Below, in pieces: positions 1 to 8,036 of a stretch of 64,000 nucleotides of DNA. The DNA comes from AC-37 sp036389835. GTDB lineage: Bacteria > Actinomycetota > Thermoleophilia > Solirubrobacterales > Thermoleophilaceae. Numbering within the stretch: the first letter of the stretch is position 1; each line of letters opens with the position of its first letter. The position numbers and the translations under genes were made by a program. The notes beneath the pieces are model-generated. The model made no database searches and was not told the origin of the DNA. It saw nothing but the letters and a program-made list of their open reading frames with translations. The stretch spans positions 1 to 64,000 of the forward strand of contig DASVWC010000017.1 of NCBI GenBank assembly GCA_036389835.1, read 5' to 3'.

Positions 1-1342
1 ACGAGCGGACGGTCTGCTCGGCGTCCGGCGTGTAGGCGCCCCGCGGCGCACCTTCGCCGAGCGCGGTGTCGCCGGGGCGCGGGAGCTCGAAGGTCGTCGA
101 GGACAGGAACTGGGCCGGGAAGGCGCGCGGCGCGCGGCGCATCTGGCGCGCGCTCGGGTTCGGGACGTACGCGAGGATCGAGTACTGGTCACCGCGGCCG
201 AGCTCGCCGTCGACCAGCTCGATCGTGCCGTCGCCGCTCTCCGCGGTGAGGAGGTCGCCGCGCACGCGCCACACGGTCCCCGCGGTGACGAGCTGCCGGC
301 TGCGCAGGCTCTCGACCTCGAAGCCGATCCGCTCGTCCCAGCGCGCGTCGTAGTCGTCGGGGACGTCGGACTGGGCGTCGACGTTGACCGTCGCCGTCGA
401 GTGCAGCCAGCGCAGGCCGTCGAAGTGGTCGAGGGTCTGGGCCTTCCAGTAGTGCGAGCGCTGCGAGCGCACGCGCAGCAGCGTCTTGCCGTCGCGCGGC
501 CAGTCGATCGGGCCGTAGTTGTGCGACCAGTCGAAGGTGCTGCCCGGGCCGCGCGCCTCGTCGCCGAACAGCGACCAGCTCTCGTAGTCGAACCATCCCT
601 CGCGCTCACGCAGCGCGGCGGCGACCGGGATCGCCACGGTGGTCGCGACCGCCAGCGCGACCGCGGCGGCGACCGTGTCGCGCACGCGCAGGCGCGGCAG
701 CCAGAGCCAGGCCGCGACCAGCGCGAGGAGCGCCAGGCCGCGCCCGATCGGCTCGCCGAGGCCGCGCTCCGTGACCGCCAGCGCGTAGAGGGCGACGACG
801 GGGACGATCGCTGCTCCGCGCAGCAGGCCGGCGCCGCGCCGGGCCGGCCAGAACGCCAGCGCGGCGGACGCGACGGCGATCACGGGCAGGCCGAGCAGCA
901 CGGTGAGCCGCAGCCACTCGTCCTCGCCGTCGTAGGGCCAGGTGGCGCTCGTCGTGCCGGCGAGGCCGTCGTCGATGTTGGCGCCCAGCTCGTTCCAGTG
1001 GGCGGGGACGAGGTAGCGGTCGTCGAGCCCGACGGCGGTCAGCGCCAGGGCCAGCGCCGTCGCGGTCAGCAGCACGCGGGCGGCCACACGCGCCGGGGCG
1101 TTGATCGGGAGCCCGGCGCTCGCGTACAGCGCGGCGCCGAGGACGGCGGCGATGAGGACGACCAGGATCAGCCGTCCCGCCGGGGGCTCCGCCACGAACC
1201 CGATCCAGTGCGCCCCGGCGAACGTGAGCAGCGCGGCGAACGCGGCGATCCGCAGAAAGACGGAGCCCTCGGCGGCAACCGTCCTGCCTAACCGTTCCAT
1301 ATGAACGGCTATCCAGGACGCTTGCGCAGACGCGGCGCTCAT
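1..1342 (-). CDS. TgpA-family transglutaminase-like membrane protein, N-terminal part (cut by window edge)
   Basis: About 447 codons are visible and the frame is still open at base 1, so the C-terminal transglutaminase core is missing here. The visible part has a cluster of hydrophobic membrane segments (roughly residues 25-240) and then an extracytoplasmic region containing W-F-D-Y-E-S-W and tracts such as DFDGLRWLHSTATVNVDA. This is the layout of the TgpA N-terminal (DUF3488) domain. The ATG at 1342 overlaps the TGA of the upstream DUF58 gene (ATGA), which fixes the start over a later in-frame ATG at 1300. It is third in a moxR-DUF58-tgpA operon, a conserved trio whose biochemical role is poorly known; the MoxR ATPase is thought to act as a chaperone for the partner proteins. 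Confidence 0.85.
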   Translation of the reverse strand, partial: MSAASAQASWIAVHMERLGRTVAAEGSVFLRIAAFAALLTFAGAHWIGFVAEPPAGRLILVVLIAAVLGAALYASAGLPINAPARVAARVLLTATALALALTAVGLDDRYLVPAHWNELGANIDDGLAGTTSATWPYDGEDEWLRLTVLLGLPVIAVASAALAFWPARRGAGLLRGAAIVPVVALYALAVTERGLGEPIGRGLALLALVAAWLWLPRLRVRDTVAAAVALAVATTVAIPVAAALREREGWFDYESWSLFGDEARGPGSTFDWSHNYGPIDWPRDGKTLLRVRSQRSHYWKAQTLDHFDGLRWLHSTATVNVDAQSDVPDDYDARWDERIGFEVESLRSRQLVTAGTVWRVRGDLLTAESGDGTIELVDGELGRGDQYSILAYVPNPSARQMRRAPRAFPAQFLSSTTFELPRPGDTALGEGAPRGAYTPDAEQTVRS

Positions 1343-2406
1343 GCCGCCCTGCTCGCCGCCGTCCCGAGTCGCCGCCCCGTGCAGCCGGCGACGCCGAAAC
1401 CGCCGGCCGGCGCGCCGTCGAGCGCCGGCGTGACCAGCCAGCGCTCCCGCGCCGCCGCCCGTGCCAGTCCCGCCGGCACGCCCGGACAGGCGGCGACCCA
1501 GTACACCGCGCCCGCCCGCTCCACGCGCCCCGCGGGCGCGCGCGGGTCGGGCTCCACGAGCGCCAGGCGCACGTGCAGCGCCGGCCAGGCGCGCAGCTCG
1601 GGGTCGACCTCCGTCGCGCGGCGGTCGCCGGGCAGCAGCAGGGCGCAGCCGCCGCCGCGGGCCAGGTGCACGGTCAGCGAGGCGGCCGCGCGCACCGCGC
1701 GGTCGAGCGCGTCCTCATCCGGCGGGCGGCGCGCGTCGAGCACCACGAGCGGGCGCGAGTCCGAGTCGGCGACCAGCCGGCGCTCCACGAGCTCGCCGCG
1801 GCGGGCGACCGCGGGCCAGTGGATCCGGCTGGCCGGCATCCCGGGTCGGTAGGGGCGCAGTCCGTCGATCTCCAGCTCGGCGGACTCCGCCTTCGGCCGC
1901 GGCGCTTGCCCCCCGGCGCGGCCGGTGGCCGCGGCGCCGGGCGCGAGCACGGGCTCGACGCGCGGCAGCACGAGCAGCTCGCCGGCGGCGCTCTCCATGG
2001 TGCGCTCGGCGAGGCCGAGCGGGTCGCGGATCGACAGCCGCGCGGGCTCGAGCACCCGGCGGCCGCGGTGCTCGAAGCGCACCTCCACCCGCACGCGCGC
2101 GGGCGACCCGGGCCCGGCTGGGAGCGGCCGGCCCAGCAGCGGCTCGGTCAGCTCCCCGCCCGGCGGCGGCGCCAGGCCGCGGCGGACGTCGAGCAGCAGC
2201 GGCCACGCCGCACCCTCCTCGACCGTGTGCGGACCGGTCGTGCGCTCCAGCCCGGCGCCGGCGCTCGCCATGGCGACCCAGGCCGCCGCGCCGGCGCCCA
2301 GCAGCACGAGCGCCACGGCCGGGACGTAGAGGCTCGGGGCGCCGAGGCCGAGCCCGCCCGCGAGCAGCACGAGGCCGAGCAGGACGGCCCCGAGAGCGCG
2401 CGTCAA
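1339..2406 (-). CDS. DUF58 domain protein
   Basis: A 355-residue protein. It opens with two hydrophobic segments (LGAVLLGLVLLAGG and VPAVALVLLGAGAAAW), followed by a soluble region carrying the DUF58 hallmark near residue 200: RIHWPAVARRGELVERR and then LVVLDARRPP. DUF58 proteins have a von Willebrand factor A-like fold and accompany MoxR AAA ATPases. The start chosen is TTG at 2406, which overlaps the moxR stop (TTGA) and gives a clean membrane N-terminus. The frame stays open further upstream, but that part reads as low-complexity Arg/Ala/Pro sequence and is the shadow of moxR. The 3' end overlaps the tgpA start by 4 nt. Function is inferred from family context only. Confidence 0.88.
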   Translation of the reverse strand: MTRALGAVLLGLVLLAGGLGLGAPSLYVPAVALVLLGAGAAAWVAMASAGAGLERTTGPHTVEEGAAWPLLLDVRRGLAPPPGGELTEPLLGRPLPAGPGSPARVRVEVRFEHRGRRVLEPARLSIRDPLGLAERTMESAAGELLVLPRVEPVLAPGAAATGRAGGQAPRPKAESAELEIDGLRPYRPGMPASRIHWPAVARRGELVERRLVADSDSRPLVVLDARRPPDEDALDRAVRAAASLTVHLARGGGCALLLPGDRRATEVDPELRAWPALHVRLALVEPDPRAPAGRVERAGAVYWVAACPGVPAGLARAAARERWLVTPALDGAPAGGFGVAGCTGRRLGTAASRAA

Positions 2407-3353
2407 AGCGCCGGGACGCGCTGGAGCGCGTCGGCCACCACGCTCGCGCGGTCGGCGCCGGCGGCGTCCGGCGCGAGCAGCAGGCGGTGCGGCAGCACCG
2501 AGGGCGCGAGCGCCTGCACGTCGTCGGGCAGCGCGTGGTCGCGGCCGTCCAGCGCCGCGAGGGCCTTGGCCGCCTTCAACAGCATCAGGCCGGCGCGCGG
2601 GGAGGCGCCGAGGTCGAGCCGCGGGTCGCTGCGCGTGGCCTCGAGCAGCGCCACCACGTAGCGGCGCAGCGCCTCGCTCGCGTGCACGCGCGCCGCGGCC
2701 TCCTGCGCGGCCACCACGTCGCTCACGCCGGCGACCGGCTCGAGGTCGAGCACCGTGTCGCGCACCGCGTGCTCGCCGAGCATCGCCGCCTCGTCCTCGG
2801 GCCGCGGATAGCCGAGCTCCACGCGCACCATGAAGCGGTCGAGCTGCGCCTCCGGCAGCGGGTAGGTGCCCTCGTACTCGACCGGGTTCTGGGTCGCGAG
2901 CACCACGAACGGGCGCGCCAGCTCGTGCGTGTGCACGTCCACCGTCACGTGGCGCTCCTGCATGCACTCGAGCAGGCCCGACTGCGTCTTCGGCGAGGCG
3001 CGGTTGACCTCGTCGACGAGGACCACGTTCGCGAAGACGGGCCCGGGCCGGAACTCGAAGCGGCCCTCGCGCTGGTTGAAGACGTTGGTCCCCACCACGT
3101 CGGCCGGCAGCAGGTCGACCGTGCACTGGACGCGCGCGTACTCGGCGTCGATCGTCCGCGCCACCGCGCGCGCGAGGGCGGTCTTGCCCACGCCGGGGTT
3201 GTCCTCGATCAGCACGTGGCCCTCGGCCACCAGCGCCACGATCACGTTGCGCAGGGCGGCCGGCGGCACCTTGACCGCGCGGCGCACGTTCGCGGCCAGC
3301 CGCTCCCCCAGCGCCTGGACCCCGGCCGGGTCGAGCTGCGGGACCGTGCTCAC
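2403..3353 (-). CDS. MoxR family AAA+ ATPase
   Basis: A 316-residue AAA+ ATPase of the MoxR class, normal length. Walker A is GHVLIEDNPGVGKT (about residues 45-58) and Walker B is VVLVDEVNRA (about 109-118). The MoxR signature ATQNPVEYEGTYPLPEAQLDRF follows, then the lid domain with SPRAGLMLLKAAKA. MoxR ATPases probably remodel or mature partner proteins; the partners here are the DUF58 and TgpA-like products encoded immediately downstream with 4-nt overlaps. The start is GTG at 3353. A TAACAT hexamer lies 7 nt upstream with no Shine-Dalgarno sequence between, so the mRNA is probably leaderless. Confidence 0.95.
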   Translation of the reverse strand: MSTVPQLDPAGVQALGERLAANVRRAVKVPPAALRNVIVALVAEGHVLIEDNPGVGKTALARAVARTIDAEYARVQCTVDLLPADVVGTNVFNQREGRFEFRPGPVFANVVLVDEVNRASPKTQSGLLECMQERHVTVDVHTHELARPFVVLATQNPVEYEGTYPLPEAQLDRFMVRVELGYPRPEDEAAMLGEHAVRDTVLDLEPVAGVSDVVAAQEAAARVHASEALRRYVVALLEATRSDPRLDLGASPRAGLMLLKAAKALAALDGRDHALPDDVQALAPSVLPHRLLLAPDAAGADRASVVADALQRVPAL

Positions 3354-3360
3354 CCAGGCG

Positions 3361-3366
3361 ATGTTA
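3361..3366 (-). promoter_or_regulatory. -10 element, leaderless moxR promoter
   Basis: TAACAT on the minus strand, 7 nt before the GTG of moxR. It fits the TANNNT motif seen at many starts in this window. No -35 box is evident. Confidence 0.5.
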
Positions 3367-3411
3367 GGGAGCGGCGCGCGCCGGTCCGCCGGCTGGCGCG
3401 GTGGCCCGCCC

Positions 3412-4212
3412 TCAGGCCTGCGTCGGCTCCTCGGAGTGCGTCAGCTCGCGGACGGCGGCCTCGGGGTCCGGGGCGCGCATCACGGCCTCGCCGACCAGGA
3501 CCGCGTCCACGCCGACCCGCTCGAGCTCCTCAATCTGCGCGCGCTCCACGATCCCCGACTCCGACACCACGACCTTGCCGGCCGGGACGTCGTGGAGGAG
3601 GTCGAAGGTGCGCTGCACGTCCACGCTGAAGTCCACGAGGTTGCGGTTGTTGATCCCGATCACGTCGGCGTCGATCTCGAGCGCGACCTCGAGCTCCGCC
3701 TCGTCGTGCACCTCGACGATCGCGTCGAGGTCGAGGTCGCGCGCGAGGCCGTGGAGGGCGCCGAGCTCGTGCGGGCGCAGCGACCCGACCACCAGCAGCA
3801 CGGCGTCCGCGCCGGCGGCCTTCGCCTCCCAGAGCTGGTAGGGGTCGATCGTGAAGTCCTTGCGGATGATGGGCAGGTCGCTCACGTCGCGCGCCTCGCG
3901 GAGGTCGTCGAGCGAGCCGCCGAAGTGGCGCTCCTCGGTGAGGATCGAGAGCGCCGCCGCGCCGCCGCGCTCGTAGGCGCGCACGAGCTCGGCCACGCCC
4001 GCCCCCTCCCGGATCTCGCCCGCCGAGGGCGAGCGGCGCTTGAACTCCGCGATCAGCGACGTCCCCGGCCGCGACAGCGCCTCCGCGAACGGGCGCCCGC
4101 CGCCCCCCTCCGAGGCGCTGCGCTCGAGCTCGCCCAGGGGCAGCTCGCGCTTCACGCGCTCGAGGCGCTCGCGGGTCGCCTCGATCAGCTCCTCGAGCCG
4201 GATCGGGCTCAC
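3412..4212 (-). CDS. trpC: Indole-3-glycerol-phosphate synthase
   Basis: A 266-residue TIM barrel that closes the carboxyphenylaminodeoxyribulose phosphate ring to give indole-3-glycerol phosphate in tryptophan synthesis. Visible motifs are AEFKRRSPSAG (substrate-binding Lys near residue 58), LPIIRKDFTIDPYQL (catalytic Lys), VEVHDEAEL, INNRNL and VVSESGI, all in family order. The start is GTG at 4212, overlapping the TGA of trpD (GTGA), so the two genes are translationally coupled. The frame is open much further upstream, but that extension is the shadow of trpD. Length is normal for monofunctional TrpC. Confidence 0.96.
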   Translation of the reverse strand: MSPIRLEELIEATRERLERVKRELPLGELERSASEGGGGRPFAEALSRPGTSLIAEFKRRSPSAGEIREGAGVAELVRAYERGGAAALSILTEERHFGGSLDDLREARDVSDLPIIRKDFTIDPYQLWEAKAAGADAVLLVVGSLRPHELGALHGLARDLDLDAIVEVHDEAELEVALEIDADVIGINNRNLVDFSVDVQRTFDLLHDVPAGKVVVSESGIVERAQIEELERVGVDAVLVGEAVMRAPDPEAAVRELTHSEEPTQA

Positions 4213-5237
4213 GGCGCCAGCTCCCGGCTGCGCTCCACGAACCGCTCGAGCGCCGCGCGCGCCGCGCCCGAGTCGATCGCGGACTCGGCCGCGCGCACCC
4301 CGGCCTCGAGGTCGTCCGCGCCGCCGCCCACGTAGATCGCGGCGCCGGCGTTCAGGACGACGATCGAGCGGTCGGGGCCCGCCTCGCCGTCGAGGACCTT
4401 GCGCGCCAGCGCGGCGCTCTCGTGCGGCTCGCCCGCGCCGATCGCGGCGGCCGGGGCGGGCTCCACCCCGAGCTCCTCCGGCGTGATCGTGCGGGACTCG
4501 ATCCCGCTCGCGTTCAGCTCCACGGCGCGCGTGGGCCCGCACACGCCGATCTCGTCCAACCCATCCTCGCTCGACACTACCAGTGCCCTGGTGGCCCCGA
4601 GCTGCCCCAGCGCGGCGGCGATCGTGTCCATGTAGGAGGGATCGGAGACGCCGATGAGCTGCCGGGTCGCGCCCGCGGGGTTGGTGAGCGGGCCGAGGAA
4701 GTTGAAGATCGTCCGGACCGCCAGCGCCTTGCGCACCGGCACCACGTGCTTCATGGCGGCGTGGTGCGCGGGCGCGAACATGAAGCCGAAGCCGACGCTC
4801 TCGATGCACTCGGCCACGGCCCCCGGCTCGAGGTCGATGCGCGCGCCGAGGGCCTCGAGCACGTCCGCCGAGCCGGAGCGCCCGGTGGCCGAGCGGTTGC
4901 CGTGCTTGGCGACGACGCAGCCGGCGCCGGCCGCCACGAACGCGGCTGTGGTGGAGACGTTGAAGGTCGGGTGCCCGCCGCCGGTCCCGGCGGTGTCGAG
5001 GAGGTCGTCGCGGGCGACCCGCACCTTCGTCGCCAGCTCCCGCATCGTGCGCGCGAGGCCCACGAGCTCGTCCACGGTCTCGCCCTTCGTGCGCAGCGCG
5101 ATCAGGAACGCGGCGGTCTCCGGCTCGGTCGAGCGGCCCTCCATCACCTCGCGCAGGACCGCGGCGGCGGCGTCGGCGGGCAGGTCCTCGCCGGAGGCGA
5201 GGCGGTCGATGGCGGCGGTCAGCAGCGGGTTCGGCAC
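4209..5237 (-). CDS. trpD: Anthranilate phosphoribosyltransferase
   Basis: A 342-residue enzyme that transfers phosphoribose from PRPP to anthranilate in tryptophan synthesis. The PRPP-binding motif DTAGTGGGHPTFNVST, the anthranilate-site motif KHGNRS and the conserved NFLGPLTNP are present in order, and the length is typical. The start is GTG at 5237, with TAGACT 6 nt upstream and no ribosome binding site, so a leaderless transcript is likely. It is coupled to trpC. The other trp genes are not in the window, so the pathway is split in this genome. Confidence 0.96.
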   Translation of the reverse strand: MPNPLLTAAIDRLASGEDLPADAAAAVLREVMEGRSTEPETAAFLIALRTKGETVDELVGLARTMRELATKVRVARDDLLDTAGTGGGHPTFNVSTTAAFVAAGAGCVVAKHGNRSATGRSGSADVLEALGARIDLEPGAVAECIESVGFGFMFAPAHHAAMKHVVPVRKALAVRTIFNFLGPLTNPAGATRQLIGVSDPSYMDTIAAALGQLGATRALVVSSEDGLDEIGVCGPTRAVELNASGIESRTITPEELGVEPAPAAAIGAGEPHESAALARKVLDGEAGPDRSIVVLNAGAAIYVGGGADDLEAGVRAAESAIDSGAARAALERFVERSRELAP

Positions 5238-5243
5238 GTGCGC

Positions 5244-5249
5244 AGTCTA
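5244..5249 (-). promoter_or_regulatory. -10 element, leaderless trpD promoter
   Basis: TAGACT on the minus strand, 6 nt before the GTG of trpD. The expected transcription start falls at or next to the start codon. Confidence 0.55.
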
Positions 5250-5933
5250 GGTCGGGTCCGGCCCGTCCCGATCGCCGCGGGTCGCCGCTCGCAGCGCACC
5301 GGCGAGCGCCGCCGGGGTGGCGACGGCCACGCCCGCGAGCAGCAGCCAGAAGGTCCACGCGCCCACCCCCGGGGGCCGGAAGCGCGCGGCGCGCTCGAAC
5401 ATGTCGGGGACGAGCGCGAGCGCCGTCTCCGGCTCGCGGCGCAGGAAGAGGATGTGGACGTCGCCGTCGGCCGGGCGCCCCGCTGCGGTCGCGCCGCCCG
5501 GACTCTCGTAGGGAGGCCCGCCGTAGAACGCGATTTCGCGCGTGCCGAGGTTCCGGAAGCACACGTCGACGTCGCGGCCCTCCGCGACCTGCGGCGTGAG
5601 CTCGGCGCGCACGTCGCGGTTGTCCCTGGCGCCGGCCGGGAGGCGACCGCGGGCGAGCACCGTCGGGGTCCCCGCGGCCCGCACGACGGCGTCCATCGCC
5701 GGGCCGGGCTCCGGCCCCGTGCCGAGGCGGACCTCGACCATGTCGAACGCAGCCGCGGACTCGAGCCCGACCTGGCACACCTCCTCCCCGGGCGGCGCGA
5801 CGGCGACCCAGCGGACGACGCGCGCGTTGATGGAGAACGCGAGCTCGCGATCGTCGATCGCGCCCACGGCGGCCACGGCCGCGAGCCCCGCGGCGAACGC
5901 GCCCAGCAGCAGGAGCACCGGCCGGCTACGCAA
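5247..5933 (-). CDS. Membrane-anchored hypothetical protein
   Basis: A 228-residue protein I do not recognise. It has an N-terminal hydrophobic segment (residues 5-25, signal anchor or signal peptide), an extracytoplasmic beta-rich middle with two Cys (VCQVGLES and VDVCFRNLG) that could form a disulfide, and a C-terminal membrane helix (about 192-214) with a short charged tail. It overlaps the upstream DUF2142 gene by 8 nt (5926-5933), which suggests a shared transcript and a related job. The start used is TTG at 5933; GTG at 5918 is an alternative that loses five residues. A role beside the DUF2142 protein in surface-glycan assembly is plausible but not shown. Confidence 0.7.
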   Translation of the reverse strand: MRSRPVLLLLGAFAAGLAAVAAVGAIDDRELAFSINARVVRWVAVAPPGEEVCQVGLESAAAFDMVEVRLGTGPEPGPAMDAVVRAAGTPTVLARGRLPAGARDNRDVRAELTPQVAEGRDVDVCFRNLGTREIAFYGGPPYESPGGATAAGRPADGDVHILFLRREPETALALVPDMFERAARFRPPGVGAWTFWLLLAGVAVATPAALAGALRAATRGDRDGPDPT

Positions 5934-7374
5934 GGTAACGCCCCGCGACGAGCGCCAGCGAGAAGAGCTGGAGCACCGCCATCCCGGCGAGGATCAGCGC
6001 GGCGCCGAGCTCGCGGAGCCGCCGGGAGAGGTTACTGAGCCCCGCGGCGACGGCCACGCCGACGATCGGCATCAGCGGCAGGAGGTAGCGGCCCTGCATG
6101 ACGCGGCCGTGGTCGTCCCTGACGGACTGGAAGTCCACCCAGTGCAGCCCCAGGACGAGGCAGGCCGCGACGAGGCCGAAGATCGCGAGCGTGTTGCGAT
6201 CCGGCCGGAACCTGCGCCTGGCCACGGCGACCGCGGCGCTCGCGAAGGTGGCCAGCGCGACCCCCGCGAGCCCGAAGTAGACCGGCTCGGGGAACCGCAC
6301 GTCGAGCAGCCCGAACGCGGCCCACGTGTACTCGACCCACACGGTCTGCGCCGGGTTGTCTATGGCCAGCGCGGCGTACTCGTTCTGGAACGGCAGCCGG
6401 GGCAGGTAGAAGTCCCACAGATACGTGGCGAACCCGCGCAGCGCACCGGGGTCGAGGTCCAGCGGTGCGCGAGCGCCGATCTCGCGCTCCCCCACCACCC
6501 CGACGAGCACGAGCACGGCGGCCAGCCCCACGCCGGCGACCGCGGAGAGGCGGGGCGCGAACCCGCCGCGGCGCGCGAGCACGGCGAGCACGAGCACGAC
6601 GGCCGGCACCAGGGCCAGGCCCGCCGGCTTAACGAGCACCGCCGCCGCCGTGGCCGCCAGCAGACCCGCCAGCGGCGCGCGACTCGGCCCGCGCCTGACG
6701 AGGCGCACCGCGAGCCACAGCGCCATCGAGTACGACGCGAACAGCAGCGCGTCCGGGTTGACTCCGGCCGACACGAAGGTCGCCATCGGCTGGAGGCCCA
6801 CGCACGCCGAGCCGGCGAGCTGGAGCAGCCGGTCGCGATCCGTGAGCTCGCCGATCAGCAGCCAGGCGCCGGTGGTGGTGACGAGCATCAGCAGCGCCGA
6901 CCAGACGCGCATCGCGAAGATGCGGTCGAAGACGTCCCCGCCGGACGGCGCCGTGTACGGGATCGCCTCGTACGCGTAGTAGAGCGGCGGGTGGTTGGCC
7001 TGCGCCCCGATCGCCTTGGCGTCGTCGCCGCGCACGCCGAGGCGCGGCCGGTAGCGCTCCCAGAGACGCTCGGCGCCGGGCTCCCAGGCCGGCTTGAGCT
7101 GGGGGTCCACGATCCGGTTCGTCCGGATGGCGCCGCGCGCCCAGCGCAGCTCGCTCGAGTAGAGCCGGTCACCCGGCGCGCCGGCCCGCGGGCGCTCGCC
7201 ACGCTCGGCCAGCGACTGCACGTAGGCCACGTGCGCGGCCTCGTCGGGCACGGCGAACGGGGGGACGAGCAGCGCCCAGGTGACGAGCGAGATCGCCACC
7301 GCGCACAGAAGCAGGACGAGTGGCCGGGCGTCGCGGGGGTCCCGTGCTTCCCTCGCGGGCTCCACGGCGCCCAC
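5926..7374 (-). CDS. DUF2142 family multi-pass membrane protein (putative GT-C glycosyltransferase)
   Basis: A 482-residue protein with about ten predicted membrane helices. After helix 1 comes VPPFAVPDEAAHVAYVQSLAERGE, with the acidic pair DE in the first external loop as in GT-C enzymes. Other family marks are ANHPPLYYAYEAIPY and, near the C-terminus, MQGRYLLPLMP. These match DUF2142, a family found near surface polysaccharide genes. The usual inference is transfer of a sugar from a polyprenyl-phosphate donor; no activity can be read from the sequence. The start is GTG at 7374. The downstream small membrane protein overlaps by 8 nt. Confidence 0.85.
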   Translation of the reverse strand: MGAVEPAREARDPRDARPLVLLLCAVAISLVTWALLVPPFAVPDEAAHVAYVQSLAERGERPRAGAPGDRLYSSELRWARGAIRTNRIVDPQLKPAWEPGAERLWERYRPRLGVRGDDAKAIGAQANHPPLYYAYEAIPYTAPSGGDVFDRIFAMRVWSALLMLVTTTGAWLLIGELTDRDRLLQLAGSACVGLQPMATFVSAGVNPDALLFASYSMALWLAVRLVRRGPSRAPLAGLLAATAAAVLVKPAGLALVPAVVLVLAVLARRGGFAPRLSAVAGVGLAAVLVLVGVVGEREIGARAPLDLDPGALRGFATYLWDFYLPRLPFQNEYAALAIDNPAQTVWVEYTWAAFGLLDVRFPEPVYFGLAGVALATFASAAVAVARRRFRPDRNTLAIFGLVAACLVLGLHWVDFQSVRDDHGRVMQGRYLLPLMPIVGVAVAAGLSNLSRRLRELGAALILAGMAVLQLFSLALVAGRYLA

Positions 7375-7404
7375 GCTAACGCGTCGGCGTCACGCGCGGG
7401 AAGG

Positions 7405-8001
7405 TCAGCGGCGGCGCGCGTTGAGCACGTCGAGGGCGTCGGCCAGCGACAGCCCGCGCGCGGCGAGCAGGACCGTCAGGTGGTAGAGCACGTCCGCCGC
7501 CTCCTCGGCCACGCGCTCGTCGCTCTCGCCCTCGGCGGCGCGCGCGGCCTCGTCGGCCTCCTCGCGGACCTTGGCCCCGATCCGCGGCGGGTCCGCCAGC
7601 AGCGCGGCCGTGTAGCTGCCCTCGGATGAGCTCGCGCGCCGGGCCGCGATCGTGCGCTCGAGGGCGGGCAGCGCCTCGTGGGCGGCGGGCGCGGGGTCGC
7701 CGTTGTGGAAGCAGGTCCGCTCGCCGGTGTGGCAGGCGGGGCCGGCGGGATCGACCAGGGCGAGCACTGCGTCGAGGTCGCAGTCGTAGCGCAGCGAGCG
7801 CACCCGCTGGACGTTGCCCGAGGTCTCCCCCTTGTGCCAGAGCTCCTGTCGCGAGCGGCTCCAGAAGTGCGTCTCGCCCGTCGCGCGCGTGCGCGCGAGC
7901 GCCTCCTCGTTCATGTACGCGAGTGTGAGCACCTCGCCCGTGCGCGCGTCCTGGACGACGCACGGCACGAGCCCCCGGTCGTCGTAGGCGATCTCCTGCA
8001 T
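7405..8001 (-). CDS. hisIE: Bifunctional phosphoribosyl-AMP cyclohydrolase / phosphoribosyl-ATP pyrophosphatase
   Basis: A 198-residue fusion that carries out steps 2 and 3 of histidine synthesis. The N-terminal HisI half (residues 1-105) has LTLAYMNEEAL, SRQELWHKGETSGN, the metal-binding YDCDLDAVL and the pair of Cys in CHTGERTCF. The C-terminal HisE half (about 110-198) has the EEADEAARA and EEAADVLYHLTVLLA helices of MazG-like pyrophosphatases. ATG at 8001 lies 9 nt after TAGAAT, so transcription is probably leaderless. It is divergent from the amidase gene, with 35 nt between them. Confidence 0.96.
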   Translation of the reverse strand: MQEIAYDDRGLVPCVVQDARTGEVLTLAYMNEEALARTRATGETHFWSRSRQELWHKGETSGNVQRVRSLRYDCDLDAVLALVDPAGPACHTGERTCFHNGDPAPAAHEALPALERTIAARRASSSEGSYTAALLADPPRIGAKVREEADEAARAAEGESDERVAEEAADVLYHLTVLLAARGLSLADALDVLNARRR

Positions 8002-8010
8002 GCGCCGGCG

Positions 8011-8016
8011 ATTCTA
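8011..8016 (-). promoter_or_regulatory. -10 element upstream of hisIE
   Basis: TAGAAT on the minus strand, 9 nt before the hisIE ATG, in the 35-nt divergent gap shared with the amidase gene. Confidence 0.5.
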
Positions 8017-8036
8017 GGTATGGCAACCTCCCACCC

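Noticed and set aside
401..1291. Plus-strand open frame opposite the tgpA-like gene
   Set aside because: Gln/Arg/Gly-rich with no domain; the minus-strand frame has membrane helices, a DUF3488 pattern and a coupled start.
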